DNA of 64,000 bases, taken from positions 1,922,001 through 1,986,000 of the forward strand of contig NZ_CP023564.1 in assembly GCF_002407065.1 (NCBI RefSeq), read 5' to 3'. Below, one piece after another: positions 27,004 to 34,900 of the stretch (positions are counted from its first letter, which is position 1; each line of letters starts with the position of its first letter). The position numbers were made by a program, and so were the translations under genes. This DNA is from Brachybacterium ginsengisoli. GTDB lineage: Bacteria > Actinomycetota > Actinomycetes > Actinomycetales > Dermabacteraceae. The notes beneath the pieces were generated by a model, which was not told where the DNA came from, did no database searches, and worked only from the letters and a program-made list of their open reading frames with translations.

Positions 27004-27035
27004 GCAGTTCACCCGAGGGCCGGCGCCCGCTCCCG

Positions 27036-27041
27036 TAGGGT
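27036..27041 (+). promoter_or_regulatory. -10 element of the DASS transporter gene
   Basis: TAGGGT; predicted start near 27048, a leader of about 33 bases with GAAGGA before ATG 27081. Confidence 0.4.
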
Positions 27042-27080
27042 GAGAGGAGTCACCGCAACGCCGCGAGGGAAGGACTCCCC

Positions 27081-28706
27081 ATGACCTCCGACGCCGATGG
27101 GCGCACCACCACCACCGCTGTCGAGGAGGAGCGTCCCGACCTCTCCGAGGGGGAGCGCGCCCCCGGCGAGAGCCGTCGCAGCGTGCGCGTGCGACGCATC
27201 GGACTGGCGGCCGGTCTCGCCGTCGCCCTCCTGCTCTACCTCGTCATGCCGGCCGAGGTGCCCCACGCCGCGAAGCTCACCGCGGCCACCGCCGTGCTCA
27301 TGGCGGTGTGGTGGATGACCGAGGCGCTGCCCATCCCCGCCACCGCCCTGGTGCCGCTGGTGGTGTTCCCCGTGCTGAACGCCGAGGTCGGGTTCGACGA
27401 CGTCGGCGCCTCCTACGGGAACAACGTGATCTTCCTGTTCATGGGCGGCTTCATGCTCGCGCTCGCGATGCAGAGATGGAACCTGCACAAGCGCATCGCA
27501 CTGGCGATCGTCGGCGCGGTCGGCACCAGCCCGTCGATGCTGGTGCTCGGGTTCATGGTCGCCACCGGCTTCCTCTCGATGTGGGTCTCCAACACCGCGA
27601 CCGCGGTGATGATGCTGCCGATCGGGCTGTCCGTGCTCCTGCTGGTCAACAGGCTCCGCCTCGAGGACGCGGCGGCCGCGGGCGAGGACTCCGGCGACGG
27701 GGTGGACCCCGACCCGGAGCGCACCGCCCGCGAGGGCGGCGCGCCGGTGAGCTCGAAGTTCGGCACGGCGATGATGCTCGGCATCGCCTACGCCGCCTCC
27801 ATCGGGTCCCTCGCGACCCTCATCGGCACGCCCCCGAACGCCCTCCTCGCCGCCCACATGAGCCAGGAGTTCGGGGTGACGATCGGCTTCGGCCGCTGGA
27901 TGCTGGTGGGCGGACCGATCGCCGTGGTCTTCCTGCTCATCGCCTGGCTGCTGCTGACGAAGGTCCTGTACAAGCCGGGGATCAGAGAGATCCCGGGAGG
28001 TGCGGAGCTGATCCGCACCGAGCGGGCGAAGCTCGGGTCCATCTCCTCCGGGGAGACTCGGGTGCTGGCGATCTTCGTGCTCGCGGCGCTGTCCTGGGTC
28101 GCGATCCCGCTGGTCTCGGACGCCCTCGGGCGCGAGTCCCCGTGGATCTCGGACGCGGGCATCGCGATGGTGGTGGGGCTGCTCCTGTTCCTGCTGCCCG
28201 CCGGTGCGGCGCGCGGCGTGCGGCTGCTGGACTGGGACGCCGCCGTCAAGCTCCCGTGGGGCGTGCTGCTGCTGTTCGGCGGCGGGCTGGCGCTGTCCGC
28301 ACAGTTCAGCTCCTCGGGGCTGACCGACTGGATCGGAGAGGTCACCGTGGGAATCGGCGGACTGCCGGTGGTGCTGATCGTCGCGATCGTCGCCGCGGGC
28401 ATCCTCTTCCTCACCGAGCTGACCTCGAACACGGCCACCGCCGCGACCTTCCTTCCTGTGGCGACCGCGGTGGCCGTGGGCATCGGCATCGATCCGATGC
28501 TGCTCGCGATCCCCGTCGCGATCGCCGCCACCTGCGCCTTCATGCTCCCCGTCGCGACGCCTCCCAACGCGATCGCCTACGGCTCGGGCTTCGTCACGAT
28601 CCCGCAGATGGCCAAGGCCGGCCTGTGGCTGAACCTGATCGGCATCGTGCTGGTCACCGCCACGACGATGACGCTGGCCGTGGGAGTGTTCCGCCTCGTC
28701 CACTGA
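27081..28706 (+). CDS. DASS/SLC13-family sodium-coupled anion (dicarboxylate) transporter
   Basis: Membrane symporter for C4-dicarboxylates, citrate or sulfate-like anions. A 40-residue charged N-terminus is followed by about 12 hydrophobic segments. Both SNT signature repeats are present: WVSNTATAVMMLPIG and TELTSNTATAATFLPVA. These form the paired sodium/substrate hairpins of the family. WWMTEALPIPATALVPLV at the N-terminus is also typical. A cytoplasmic loop of about 35 residues rich in Asp/Glu/Gly (AAAGEDSGDGVDPDPE) separates the halves of the first repeat region. Length is 541 residues. The substrate cannot be decided; it stands alone as a single gene. Confidence 0.88.
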   Translation: MTSDADGRTTTTAVEEERPDLSEGERAPGESRRSVRVRRIGLAAGLAVALLLYLVMPAEVPHAAKLTAATAVLMAVWWMTEALPIPATALVPLVVFPVLNAEVGFDDVGASYGNNVIFLFMGGFMLALAMQRWNLHKRIALAIVGAVGTSPSMLVLGFMVATGFLSMWVSNTATAVMMLPIGLSVLLLVNRLRLEDAAAAGEDSGDGVDPDPERTAREGGAPVSSKFGTAMMLGIAYAASIGSLATLIGTPPNALLAAHMSQEFGVTIGFGRWMLVGGPIAVVFLLIAWLLLTKVLYKPGIREIPGGAELIRTERAKLGSISSGETRVLAIFVLAALSWVAIPLVSDALGRESPWISDAGIAMVVGLLLFLLPAGAARGVRLLDWDAAVKLPWGVLLLFGGGLALSAQFSSSGLTDWIGEVTVGIGGLPVVLIVAIVAAGILFLTELTSNTATAATFLPVATAVAVGIGIDPMLLAIPVAIAATCAFMLPVATPPNAIAYGSGFVTIPQMAKAGLWLNLIGIVLVTATTMTLAVGVFRLVH

Positions 28707-28769
28707 GGTCCGACGATGCCTCTGGTCACGGGAAGGGCCTGGCGGCGGCGGGTGGATGGTGAGCGCCCG

Positions 28770-28775
28770 TAGACT
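28770..28775 (+). promoter_or_regulatory. -10 element of fmt
   Basis: TAGACT, nine bases before ATG 28785, leaving at most a two- or three-base leader. Confidence 0.45.
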
Positions 28776-28784
28776 CGGGGCATC

Positions 28785-29750
28785 ATGCGACTGCTCTTCG
28801 CCGGCACCCCCGAGGCCGCCCTGCCCTCCCTGCGCACGCTGCTCGACTCGCACCACGACGTCGTCGGTGTGCTCACCCGCGCCGACGCCCCGTCCGGGCG
28901 CGGCCGGAAGCTCCGCCCGAGCCCTGTCAGAGCGCTCGCCCTCGACGCCGGGCTGCCGGTGCTGACCCCCGCCACGCTGCGCGACGAGGCCGTGCAGCAG
29001 GAGCTGCGCGAGCTCGCCCCCGATGCGGCGCCGGTCGTGGCCTACGGGAACCTCGTCCCTCCGGCCGCGCTGGCGATCCCGCAGCACGGCTGGCTGAACC
29101 TGCACTTCTCCCTCCTCCCCGCGTGGCGCGGGGCGGCCCCTGCCCAGCGCGCGGTGCTCGCCGGGCAGCGCGAGAGCGGCCTGAGCGTGTTCCGGCTCGA
29201 GAAGGGCCTGGACACCGGGGATCTCCTCGCGACCGCCCGCACCGAGATCGGGGAGTTCGAGACCTCGGGGCAGCTGCTCGAGAAGATGGCTGTCCAGGGC
29301 GCATCGGTGCTGCTCGAGGCGCTCGACACCCTCGAGGCGGGCACGGCCGTGCTCACGCCCCAGGACCACTCGCAGGCGACCCACGCCGCGAAGCTCTCCA
29401 CCGCTGAGGCGCAGATCGACTGGACCCTCCCGGCCGACCGGGTCAGCGCGCACATCCGCGGGATGAGCCCCCAGCCGGGCGCCTGGACGCTGCTGGACGG
29501 GGCGCGCACCAAGATCCTCGGCCTCGAGGCGGCGCCCGAGCACGAGCCGCTGCCGCCGGGGCGGATCGAGGCGGGCAGGCACCAGGTGCTCGTGGGCACG
29601 GGCACCGAGGTGCTCGCGATCGCGGAGCTCGCCCCGGCGGGCAAGCGCCCCATGCGGGCGGCGGACTGGGCCCGCGGAGCAGGACTGCCGGAGGACGCCG
29701 CCTTCGACGCCGCCGACCACGACGACCAGCAGGACGGAGAGCACGCATGA
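28785..29750 (+). CDS. fmt: Methionyl-tRNA formyltransferase
   Basis: Formylates initiator Met-tRNA using 10-formyl-THF. The N-terminal Rossmann domain begins MRLLFAGTPEAALPSL. The catalytic segment NLHFSLLPAWRGAAPAQ has the conserved Asn and His and the SLLP folate motif, and the catalytic Asp is in GLDTGDLL. The C-terminal OB-like tRNA-binding domain contains IRGMSPQPGAWTLLDG. Length is 321 residues. It overlaps rsmB by four bases (ATGA), forming fmt-rsmB-rpe, an order widely conserved in bacteria for the first two genes. No def gene lies in this window. Confidence 0.96.
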   Translation: MRLLFAGTPEAALPSLRTLLDSHHDVVGVLTRADAPSGRGRKLRPSPVRALALDAGLPVLTPATLRDEAVQQELRELAPDAAPVVAYGNLVPPAALAIPQHGWLNLHFSLLPAWRGAAPAQRAVLAGQRESGLSVFRLEKGLDTGDLLATARTEIGEFETSGQLLEKMAVQGASVLLEALDTLEAGTAVLTPQDHSQATHAAKLSTAEAQIDWTLPADRVSAHIRGMSPQPGAWTLLDGARTKILGLEAAPEHEPLPPGRIEAGRHQVLVGTGTEVLAIAELAPAGKRPMRAADWARGAGLPEDAAFDAADHDDQQDGEHA

Positions 29751-31396
29751 GCGGGGACCGACGGGACGACCGGGGACGCGACAGCCGACGCGGCGGGCGC
29801 GATGATCGGCGCGACGACCGACGGGATGACCGACGGGGCGAGCGCCAGGACGGCCCTCGCGACGGCCGCTCCCGTGACGAGCGCGGTCGCACCCGCTCCG
29901 GCTCCCGCGGACAGGGAGGACCTCGCCGCGGCTACTCCGAGTCCCGCCCCTCGGAGCGTTCGCGCCGTTCGACGCCGTCCCGGCAGGTCGCCCTCGAGGG
30001 CCTGCGCCTGGTGCGCGAGGAGGACTCCTACGCGAACCTGGTCCTGCCCCGACTGCTGCGCAGCCATCGCGTCTCCGGCCGGGACGCCGCGTTCACCACC
30101 GAGCTGTTCTACGGCTCCCTGCGGGCCCAGGGTCGCCTCGACGCGATCCTCGCCGCCTGCATCGACCGGCCGCTCGACCAGGTCGACCCCGCGCTGCTGG
30201 ACGTGCTTCGGCTCGGGGCCTACCAGCTGCTGGACATGACCGTCGCCCCGCACGCCGCGACCTCCGAGACCGTGGCGCTGGCCCGGTCCCAGGTGGGCGC
30301 CGGTGCGGCGAGCTTCGCCAACGCGATCCTGCGCCGCGTGGGGGAGAAGGACCTCGAGACCTGGATCGACGAGGTCGCCCCGGACCGCGAGAAGGATCCC
30401 ACCGGTCATCTCGCCGTGGTGCACTCCCACCCGCGCTGGGTGGTGCGCGCCCTCGGCGACGCCCTGGCGGGCCATGGTCGCTCCCGCGACGAGATCGACG
30501 AGCTCCTGGCCGCGCAGAACGCCGCCCCGGCGGTCTCGCTCGTGATGCGTCCCGGGCTCACCGACCTCGACGAGCTCATCGACAACGGCGCGAGCCAGGG
30601 TCGTCTCTCCGTCTTCGCCGCCTCCTGGCCCTCCGGTGATCCCGGCGGCATGGACCCGGTCAAGGAGGGCCGCGTCGCCGTGCAGGACGAGGGCAGCCAG
30701 CTCGCCGCCCTCGCGCTCGCCCTCGGCGCCGACGACCTGGTCCTCGCCGAGGACCACCACTGGCTCGACCTCTGCGCCGGTCCCGGCGGCAAGGCCGCGC
30801 TGCTCGGCGGGCTCACCGTCGACCACGACGCGGATCTCCTCGCCGTCGAGATGCAGGAGCACCGCACCGAGCTGGTGGACCGCGCCGTCGCCACCCTGCG
30901 CGAGGCCGGCTGCGAGATCACGACCCGCACGGCGGACGGCACCACCATCGGCGCCGAGCTCCCGAACCGCTTCTCGCGCGTGCTCGCCGACGTGCCCTGC
31001 TCCGGGCTCGGCGCGCTGCGTCGACGCCCCGAGGCACGCTGGCGCCGCACCCCGGCGGACATCGGCCGGCTGGGCACCATCCAGCGCGCGCTGCTGACCT
31101 CCGCCCTGGACGCCGCCGCGCCCGGGGGAGTGGTGGCCTACGTGACCTGCTCCCCGCACCTGGCGGAGACCCGGCTGATCGTCGCGGACGTCCTCCAGAC
31201 GCGGACCGACGTCGAGCAGCTCGACGCCCGCGAGGCCGTGCGCGCAGGGGTCCTGCCCTCCGCCCGCGGCGACATCGAGCTGGGCGAGGGGCCCGCCGTG
31301 CAGCTGTGGCCCCACGTCCACGGCACCGATGCCATGTACATCAGCCTGCTGCGCAGGCTGCCCGAACCCACCGACGAAGGGACCGAGGCGGCATGA
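29747..31396 (+). CDS. rsmB: 16S rRNA (cytosine(967)-C5)-methyltransferase RsmB with disordered RG/D-rich N-terminus
   Basis: Methylates C967 of 16S rRNA (Sun/Fmu family). The first 80 residues are Arg, Asp, Gly and Ser only (repeats of [10 protein letters not shown] type), clearly disordered and outside the family. Then comes the NusB-like domain (about 84-220, [20 protein letters not shown]) and the methyltransferase domain with [15 protein letters not shown] (SAM motif I), [15 protein letters not shown] (motif IV, PC) and YVTCSP (motif VI, catalytic Cys about residue 466). Length is 549 residues against about 450 usual. The ATG overlaps fmt, and the stop overlaps rpe. Confidence 0.94.
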   Translation: MSGDRRDDRGRDSRRGGRDDRRDDRRDDRRGERQDGPRDGRSRDERGRTRSGSRGQGGPRRGYSESRPSERSRRSTPSRQVALEGLRLVREEDSYANLVLPRLLRSHRVSGRDAAFTTELFYGSLRAQGRLDAILAACIDRPLDQVDPALLDVLRLGAYQLLDMTVAPHAATSETVALARSQVGAGAASFANAILRRVGEKDLETWIDEVAPDREKDPTGHLAVVHSHPRWVVRALGDALAGHGRSRDEIDELLAAQNAAPAVSLVMRPGLTDLDELIDNGASQGRLSVFAASWPSGDPGGMDPVKEGRVAVQDEGSQLAALALALGADDLVLAEDHHWLDLCAGPGGKAALLGGLTVDHDADLLAVEMQEHRTELVDRAVATLREAGCEITTRTADGTTIGAELPNRFSRVLADVPCSGLGALRRRPEARWRRTPADIGRLGTIQRALLTSALDAAAPGGVVAYVTCSPHLAETRLIVADVLQTRTDVEQLDAREAVRAGVLPSARGDIELGEGPAVQLWPHVHGTDAMYISLLRRLPEPTDEGTEAA

Positions 31397-32079
31397 ACAC
31401 CCCGTACTCCACCGACGGCCACTACATCCACCCCAGCATCCTCAACGCCGACTTCATGAGCATCGGCAGCGAGCTGGACAAGATCTCGACCGCGGACAGC
31501 GTGCACGTGGACGTGATGGACAACCACTTCGTGCCGAACCTGACCTTCGGCCCGTCGATGGTCGAGCAGATCGTGGAGCGCAGCGCGATCCCGGTCGACG
31601 CCCACCTGATGATCGATGACGCGGACACCCAGGCCCCGGCCTTCGCCGAGGCAGGCGCCGCCTCGGTGACCTTCCATCTCGAGGCCGCACGGGCCCCCGT
31701 GAAGCTCGCCCGCGACCTGCGGCGCAAGAACGCCCAGGCCGGGGTCGCGCTCCGCCCGGCCACCGCCGTCGAGCCGCTCCTGGACATCATCGGCGAGTTC
31801 GACATGCTCCTGATCATGACCGTCGAGCCCGGCTTCGGCGGCCAGAGCTTCCTCGAGACGATGCTCCCCAAGATCCGTCGCGCGCGCTCGGCGATCAGCG
31901 CGTCGAACCTGGAGGTCTCCATCCAGGTCGACGGCGGGGTCAGCCGGGAGACCATCGAGCGCTGCGCGGAGGCGGGTGCGAACGTCTTCGTCGCAGGCTC
32001 TGCGATCTATCGCGCCCAGGACGCCGCCGAGGAGATCTCCGCCCTGCGCGAACTGGCCCGGACGCACGGCTCCCACTGA
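31393..32079 (+). CDS. rpe: Ribulose-phosphate 3-epimerase
   Basis: Interconverts ribulose-5-P and xylulose-5-P in the pentose phosphate pathway; TIM barrel with one metal ion. Motifs are HPSILNADF (Ser and metal site), [18 protein letters not shown] (metal Asp), [20 protein letters not shown] and the phosphate-binding VDGGVS and VAGSAIY. All catalytic residues are present. Length is 228 residues from ATG 31393, which overlaps the rsmB stop; a longer in-frame extension lies inside rsmB and is rejected. Ribulose-5-P is also a riboflavin precursor, and the next gene has an FMN riboswitch, but that gene has its own promoter. Confidence 0.95.
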   Translation: MNTPYSTDGHYIHPSILNADFMSIGSELDKISTADSVHVDVMDNHFVPNLTFGPSMVEQIVERSAIPVDAHLMIDDADTQAPAFAEAGAASVTFHLEAARAPVKLARDLRRKNAQAGVALRPATAVEPLLDIIGEFDMLLIMTVEPGFGGQSFLETMLPKIRRARSAISASNLEVSIQVDGGVSRETIERCAEAGANVFVAGSAIYRAQDAAEEISALRELARTHGSH

Positions 32080-32091
32080 TCCCGGCGGGAG

Positions 32092-32097
32092 TATCCT
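32092..32097 (+). promoter_or_regulatory. -10 element of the FMN riboswitch transcript
   Basis: TATCCT, predicted start near 32104, 12 bases before the riboswitch P1 stem. Confidence 0.5.
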
Positions 32098-32115
32098 GAC
32101 GCGGTCACGACCAGT

Positions 32116-32233
32116 GACGTGCTCCGGGGTCGGTGAAATTCCGAGCCGGCGGTGACAGTCCGCGACCCGCTCCGGCGGTGGAGCCGGTGGAATTCCGGCG
32201 CCGACAGTACAGCCTGGATGAGAGGCGCACGTC
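32116..32233 (+). ncRNA. FMN riboswitch (RFN element)
   Basis: The conserved RFN blocks are read directly: GGTGAAATTCCGAGCCGGCGGT, then AGTCCGCGACCCGC, then GGTGGAATTCCGGCGCCGACAGTACAGCCTGGATGAGAGG (spaced across 32131-32225). P1 closes perfectly: GACGTGC (32116-32122) with GCACGTC (32227-32233). FMN binding normally lowers expression of riboflavin synthesis or uptake genes. Downstream, GGTCCTC (32239-32245) is perfectly complementary to GAGGACC (32315-32321), which overlaps the Shine-Dalgarno of the next gene. Control is therefore probably at translation initiation. No T-rich terminator is visible. Confidence 0.95.
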
Positions 32234-32324
32234 CCGCAGGTCCTCGGCGTGCTCTCCGCGCGTCCTGGACCCGCAGGATCCCGTCCTCCCCGGAACTGCT
32301 GCTTCCGGTGGAAAGAGGACCGAG

Positions 32325-33032
32325 ATGGACCTGCTGCAGTGGCTCTTCGACGCGAAGATCGAGTTCGCGGGCGGCCAGTTCCTGCTCCTGCGAGAGGTGC
32401 TGGGCAACGTCTTCGGACTGCTGAGCGCGCTCGGCGGCATGCGCCGGAAGGTGTGGGCCTGGCCCATCGGCATCGTCGGCAACCTGCTGCTGCTGACCGT
32501 CTTCCTCGGCACCGTGTTCGGCAGCCCGAACTCCGTGGACCTCTACGGCCAGGCCGGCCGCCAGGTGATGTTCATCGCCACCGCCGTCTACGGCTGGGTC
32601 CGCTGGCGCCGGGCCCGGGACGAGGACGGCACCGCGATCGAGCCCCGCTGGGCCTCGTGGGGCACCCGGGCGCTGCTGCTCGTCGCCCTCGTCGGCGGCA
32701 CCGCCGCCCTGACCCCGGTGTTCCGGGCGCTGGGCTCCTACGAGCCGGTGTGGGCCGACGCCTGGATCTTCATGGGCAGCCTGCTGGCCACCTTCGGCAT
32801 GGCCAAGGGCTGGGTCGAGTTCTGGCTGATCTGGGTGGCCGTGGACATCGTAGGGGTCCCGCTGCTGCTCAGCGCCGGCTATTACGCCAGCGCCTTCATG
32901 TATCTCTTCTACGGCGCGTTCACCCTGGTGGGCTTCTTCGTCTGGTGGGGAGTGCGCAACCGCACCGACGTCGAGCAGGAGAGGGTCAGGGTGGAGACCG
33001 CCCACCTCGACCCCACCGTCCGGCGGGACTGA
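32325..33032 (+). CDS. ribM: PnuC-family transporter, probable riboflavin carrier RibM (PnuX)
   Basis: Integral membrane protein of 235 residues with about seven membrane segments. The PnuC-family traits are NVFGLLSALGGMRRKVWAWPIG near the N-terminus and WVAVDIVGVPLLLSAGYYASAF with Trp/Asp near the C-terminus. PnuC proteins carry nicotinamide riboside. Actinobacterial members under an FMN riboswitch (RibM/PnuX) carry riboflavin, and the riboswitch directly upstream supports that reading. GAAAGAGG precedes ATG 32325 and appears to be sequestered by upstream complementary bases. No riboflavin biosynthesis genes are in the window. Confidence 0.88.
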   Translation: MDLLQWLFDAKIEFAGGQFLLLREVLGNVFGLLSALGGMRRKVWAWPIGIVGNLLLLTVFLGTVFGSPNSVDLYGQAGRQVMFIATAVYGWVRWRRARDEDGTAIEPRWASWGTRALLLVALVGGTAALTPVFRALGSYEPVWADAWIFMGSLLATFGMAKGWVEFWLIWVAVDIVGVPLLLSAGYYASAFMYLFYGAFTLVGFFVWWGVRNRTDVEQERVRVETAHLDPTVRRD

Positions 33033-33128
33033 GCTGACCGGACCGACCTGGCGGGGTCGATCGGGCGCGTGCCGATCGCGCGGGTGTCCGCCGGGCGGGC
33101 GGCGGCGCGGGCCCCGGCCCCGGACGCG

Positions 33129-33134
33129 TACCCT
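33129..33134 (+). promoter_or_regulatory. -10 element of hisE (leaderless type)
   Basis: TACCCT, six bases (GGGGGC), then GTG 33141. Confidence 0.55.
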
Positions 33135-33140
33135 GGGGGC

Positions 33141-33404
33141 GTGAAGGATTTCGAGGCGCTGTTCGCCGAACTGACCGACAAGGCCCGCACCCGACCCGAG
33201 GGGTCGGGCACCGTCCGCGAGCTCGACGGCGGTGTCCATCAGATCGGCAAGAAGATCGTCGAGGAGGCCGCCGAGGTGTGGATGGCCTGCGAGCACGAGT
33301 CCAAGGACGATGCCGCGATGGAGATCAGCCAGCTGCTGTACCACCTGCAGGTGATGATGATCGCCAAGGACATCTCCCTCGAGGACGTCTACCGACAGCT
33401 CTGA
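33141..33404 (+). CDS. hisE: Phosphoribosyl-ATP diphosphatase
   Basis: Second step of histidine synthesis: hydrolyses PR-ATP to PR-AMP. Small all-alpha NTP-pyrophosphohydrolase fold of 87 residues. The metal-binding motif is [17 protein letters not shown], and the second motif is [18 protein letters not shown]. It is not fused to hisI, as is usual in actinobacteria. Start GTG 33141 ([10 protein letters not shown] follows) is set by homologue length and by the leaderless promoter; in-frame sequence upstream is not conserved-looking. hisG follows after 106 bases that hold two hairpins. Confidence 0.94.
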   Translation: MKDFEALFAELTDKARTRPEGSGTVRELDGGVHQIGKKIVEEAAEVWMACEHESKDDAAMEISQLLYHLQVMMIAKDISLEDVYRQL

Positions 33405-33409
33405 GCCGT

Positions 33410-33454
33410 CGGGCGCCCTGAGGCGCCGACCGCCGGGGCGGTGCTCCGCCCCAC
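33410..33454 (+). promoter_or_regulatory. Two tandem hairpins between hisE and hisG
   Basis: GTCGGGCGCC (33410-33419) pairs with GGCGCCGAC (33424-33432) with one bulge. Immediately after, GGGGCGG (33437-33443) pairs with CCGCCCC (33448-33454), loop TGCT. No T-tract. They could attenuate hisG or protect the hisE 3' end. Confidence 0.4.
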
Positions 33455-33510
33455 CCCGCACCTCTCGAACCGAACCGTCTGATGGCCGCCGCGTCGGCCG
33501 AGGAGGACCT

Positions 33511-34368
33511 GTGCTCCGCATCGCCGTACCCAACAAGGGCGCTCTTTCCGAGCCCGCCGCCGACCTGCTGCACGAGGCCGGGTACCGGCGTCGCGGCTCG
33601 GCGAAGGAGCTCGTCGTGGTCGACGAGGACAACGGGGTCGAGCTGTTCCATCTGCGCCCACGGGACATCGCGGTGTACGTCGGATCGGGCACGGTGGACG
33701 TCGGCATCACCGGCCAGGACATGCTGCTGGACTCCCGCACCCCGGCGGACGAGATCCTGCCGCTCGGCTTCGCGGGCTCGACCTTCCGCTTCGCCGCCCC
33801 GGCCGGCACCCGCAGCGATGTCTCCGAGCTCCAGGGCGCCCGCATCGCCACCAGCTACGAGAATCTCGTCGAGGACTACCTCTCCGAGCGCGGCATCACG
33901 GCCGAGGTCGTCCACCTCGACGGGGCGGTCGAGTCCTCGATCCGGCTCGGGGTCGCCGATGTGATCGCCGATGTCGTCGAGACCGGGACCACGCTGCGCC
34001 AGGCCGGGCTCGAGCCCTTCGGCGAGGCGATCATGACCAGCCAGGCCGTGCTCTTCTCCCGCCCGGGCATGGAGCTCGAGGCAGAGGCTGCCCACGCGCT
34101 CGAGGTGCTCGAGCGCCGCATCCGCGGCGTGCTCGTGGCCCGCGAGTACGTGATGCTGGACTACGACATCCCCACCGAGCTGCTCGAGCGGGCCGTGGAG
34201 ATCACCCCCGGGCTGCAGTCCCCGACGGTGTCCCCGCTGCACGGCGGCGAGTGGTCCGCGGTGCGCGCGATGGTCGACAGCCGCTCCGCCCACCGCATGA
34301 TGGACGAGCTCTACGACGCCGGGGCGCGGGCCATCCTCGTCACGGCGATCCAGGCCTGCCGCATCTGA
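33511..34368 (+). CDS. hisG: ATP phosphoribosyltransferase, long form
   Basis: First, committed step of histidine synthesis: condenses ATP and PRPP; normally feedback-inhibited by histidine. The N-terminal domains have RIAVPNKGALSEPA and a PRPP-binding segment VADVIADVVETGTTLRQAG. The C-terminal 75 residues (after MLDYDIPTELLERAVEITPG) are the ACT-like regulatory domain, so this is HisG-long and needs no HisZ. Length is 285 residues. GAGGAGG lies six bases before the GTG start. The PH-domain gene follows after 41 bases, a neighbourhood common in actinobacteria. Confidence 0.95.
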   Translation: MLRIAVPNKGALSEPAADLLHEAGYRRRGSAKELVVVDEDNGVELFHLRPRDIAVYVGSGTVDVGITGQDMLLDSRTPADEILPLGFAGSTFRFAAPAGTRSDVSELQGARIATSYENLVEDYLSERGITAEVVHLDGAVESSIRLGVADVIADVVETGTTLRQAGLEPFGEAIMTSQAVLFSRPGMELEAEAAHALEVLERRIRGVLVAREYVMLDYDIPTELLERAVEITPGLQSPTVSPLHGGEWSAVRAMVDSRSAHRMMDELYDAGARAILVTAIQACRI

Positions 34369-34409
34369 GCCTGCGCTTCTGAGCCTGCCGTGTCCCGCCC
34401 GAGGTCGTC

Positions 34410-34874
34410 ATGAGCGCCTCCGCCCCTGATCCCGGGAGCGAGGGGCGGGAGGCCTCGATCGTGATCCGTCCCCGTGCGGTGCGGGTCGCCGCCTACGTCA
34501 GCGCGGCCATCGTGATGGCCGGGATGATCGGCGGCGCGGTGATGATCACGAGCTTCCACTGGGGCGGCAGCATCGGCCTGCTCATGGTGGGAGTGCTGGT
34601 GGCGCTGTTCTGTCACCTCGAGGCCTCGGTGACGGTGACCGCCCGTCCCGATGCGCTGGAGGTGCGCAACCTGATGCGCACCCGCTCCCTGGAGTGGCCC
34701 GAGGTGCTCGGCATCAGCTTCCCCATGGGGGACCCCTGGGCGCATCTGGACCTGGCCGACGGCACCACCCACCCGCTGCACGCCCTCCAGCGCTACGACG
34801 GACAGCGGGCCATCGCCGCCGCGCATCAGCTGCAGGCCCTGATCCGGGAGCGGGGAGAGGCCCACCTCGACTGA
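34410..34874 (+). CDS. PH-domain-like membrane protein
   Basis: 154-residue protein. The N-terminus (1-25) is polar, followed by two membrane segments (about 26-48 and 53-68), then a bacterial PH-like domain (about 70-150: VTARPDALEVRNLMRTRSLEWPEVLGISFP, with WAHLDLADGTTHPLHALQRYDG). Such proteins follow hisG in many actinobacteria. Function unknown; the fold suggests lipid or protein binding at the membrane. The start ATG 34410 is 41 bases after hisG with no clear promoter, so co-transcription is likely. Confidence 0.75.
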   Translation: MSASAPDPGSEGREASIVIRPRAVRVAAYVSAAIVMAGMIGGAVMITSFHWGGSIGLLMVGVLVALFCHLEASVTVTARPDALEVRNLMRTRSLEWPEVLGISFPMGDPWAHLDLADGTTHPLHALQRYDGQRAIAAAHQLQALIRERGEAHLD

Positions 34875-34900
34875 CCCCGGTCCCGCGCGGAGCTCGGAGC

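Noticed and set aside
24664-29744. Long minus-strand frames opposite priA, the DASS transporter and fmt
   Set aside because: Shadows of well-supported plus-strand genes, without recognisable domains.
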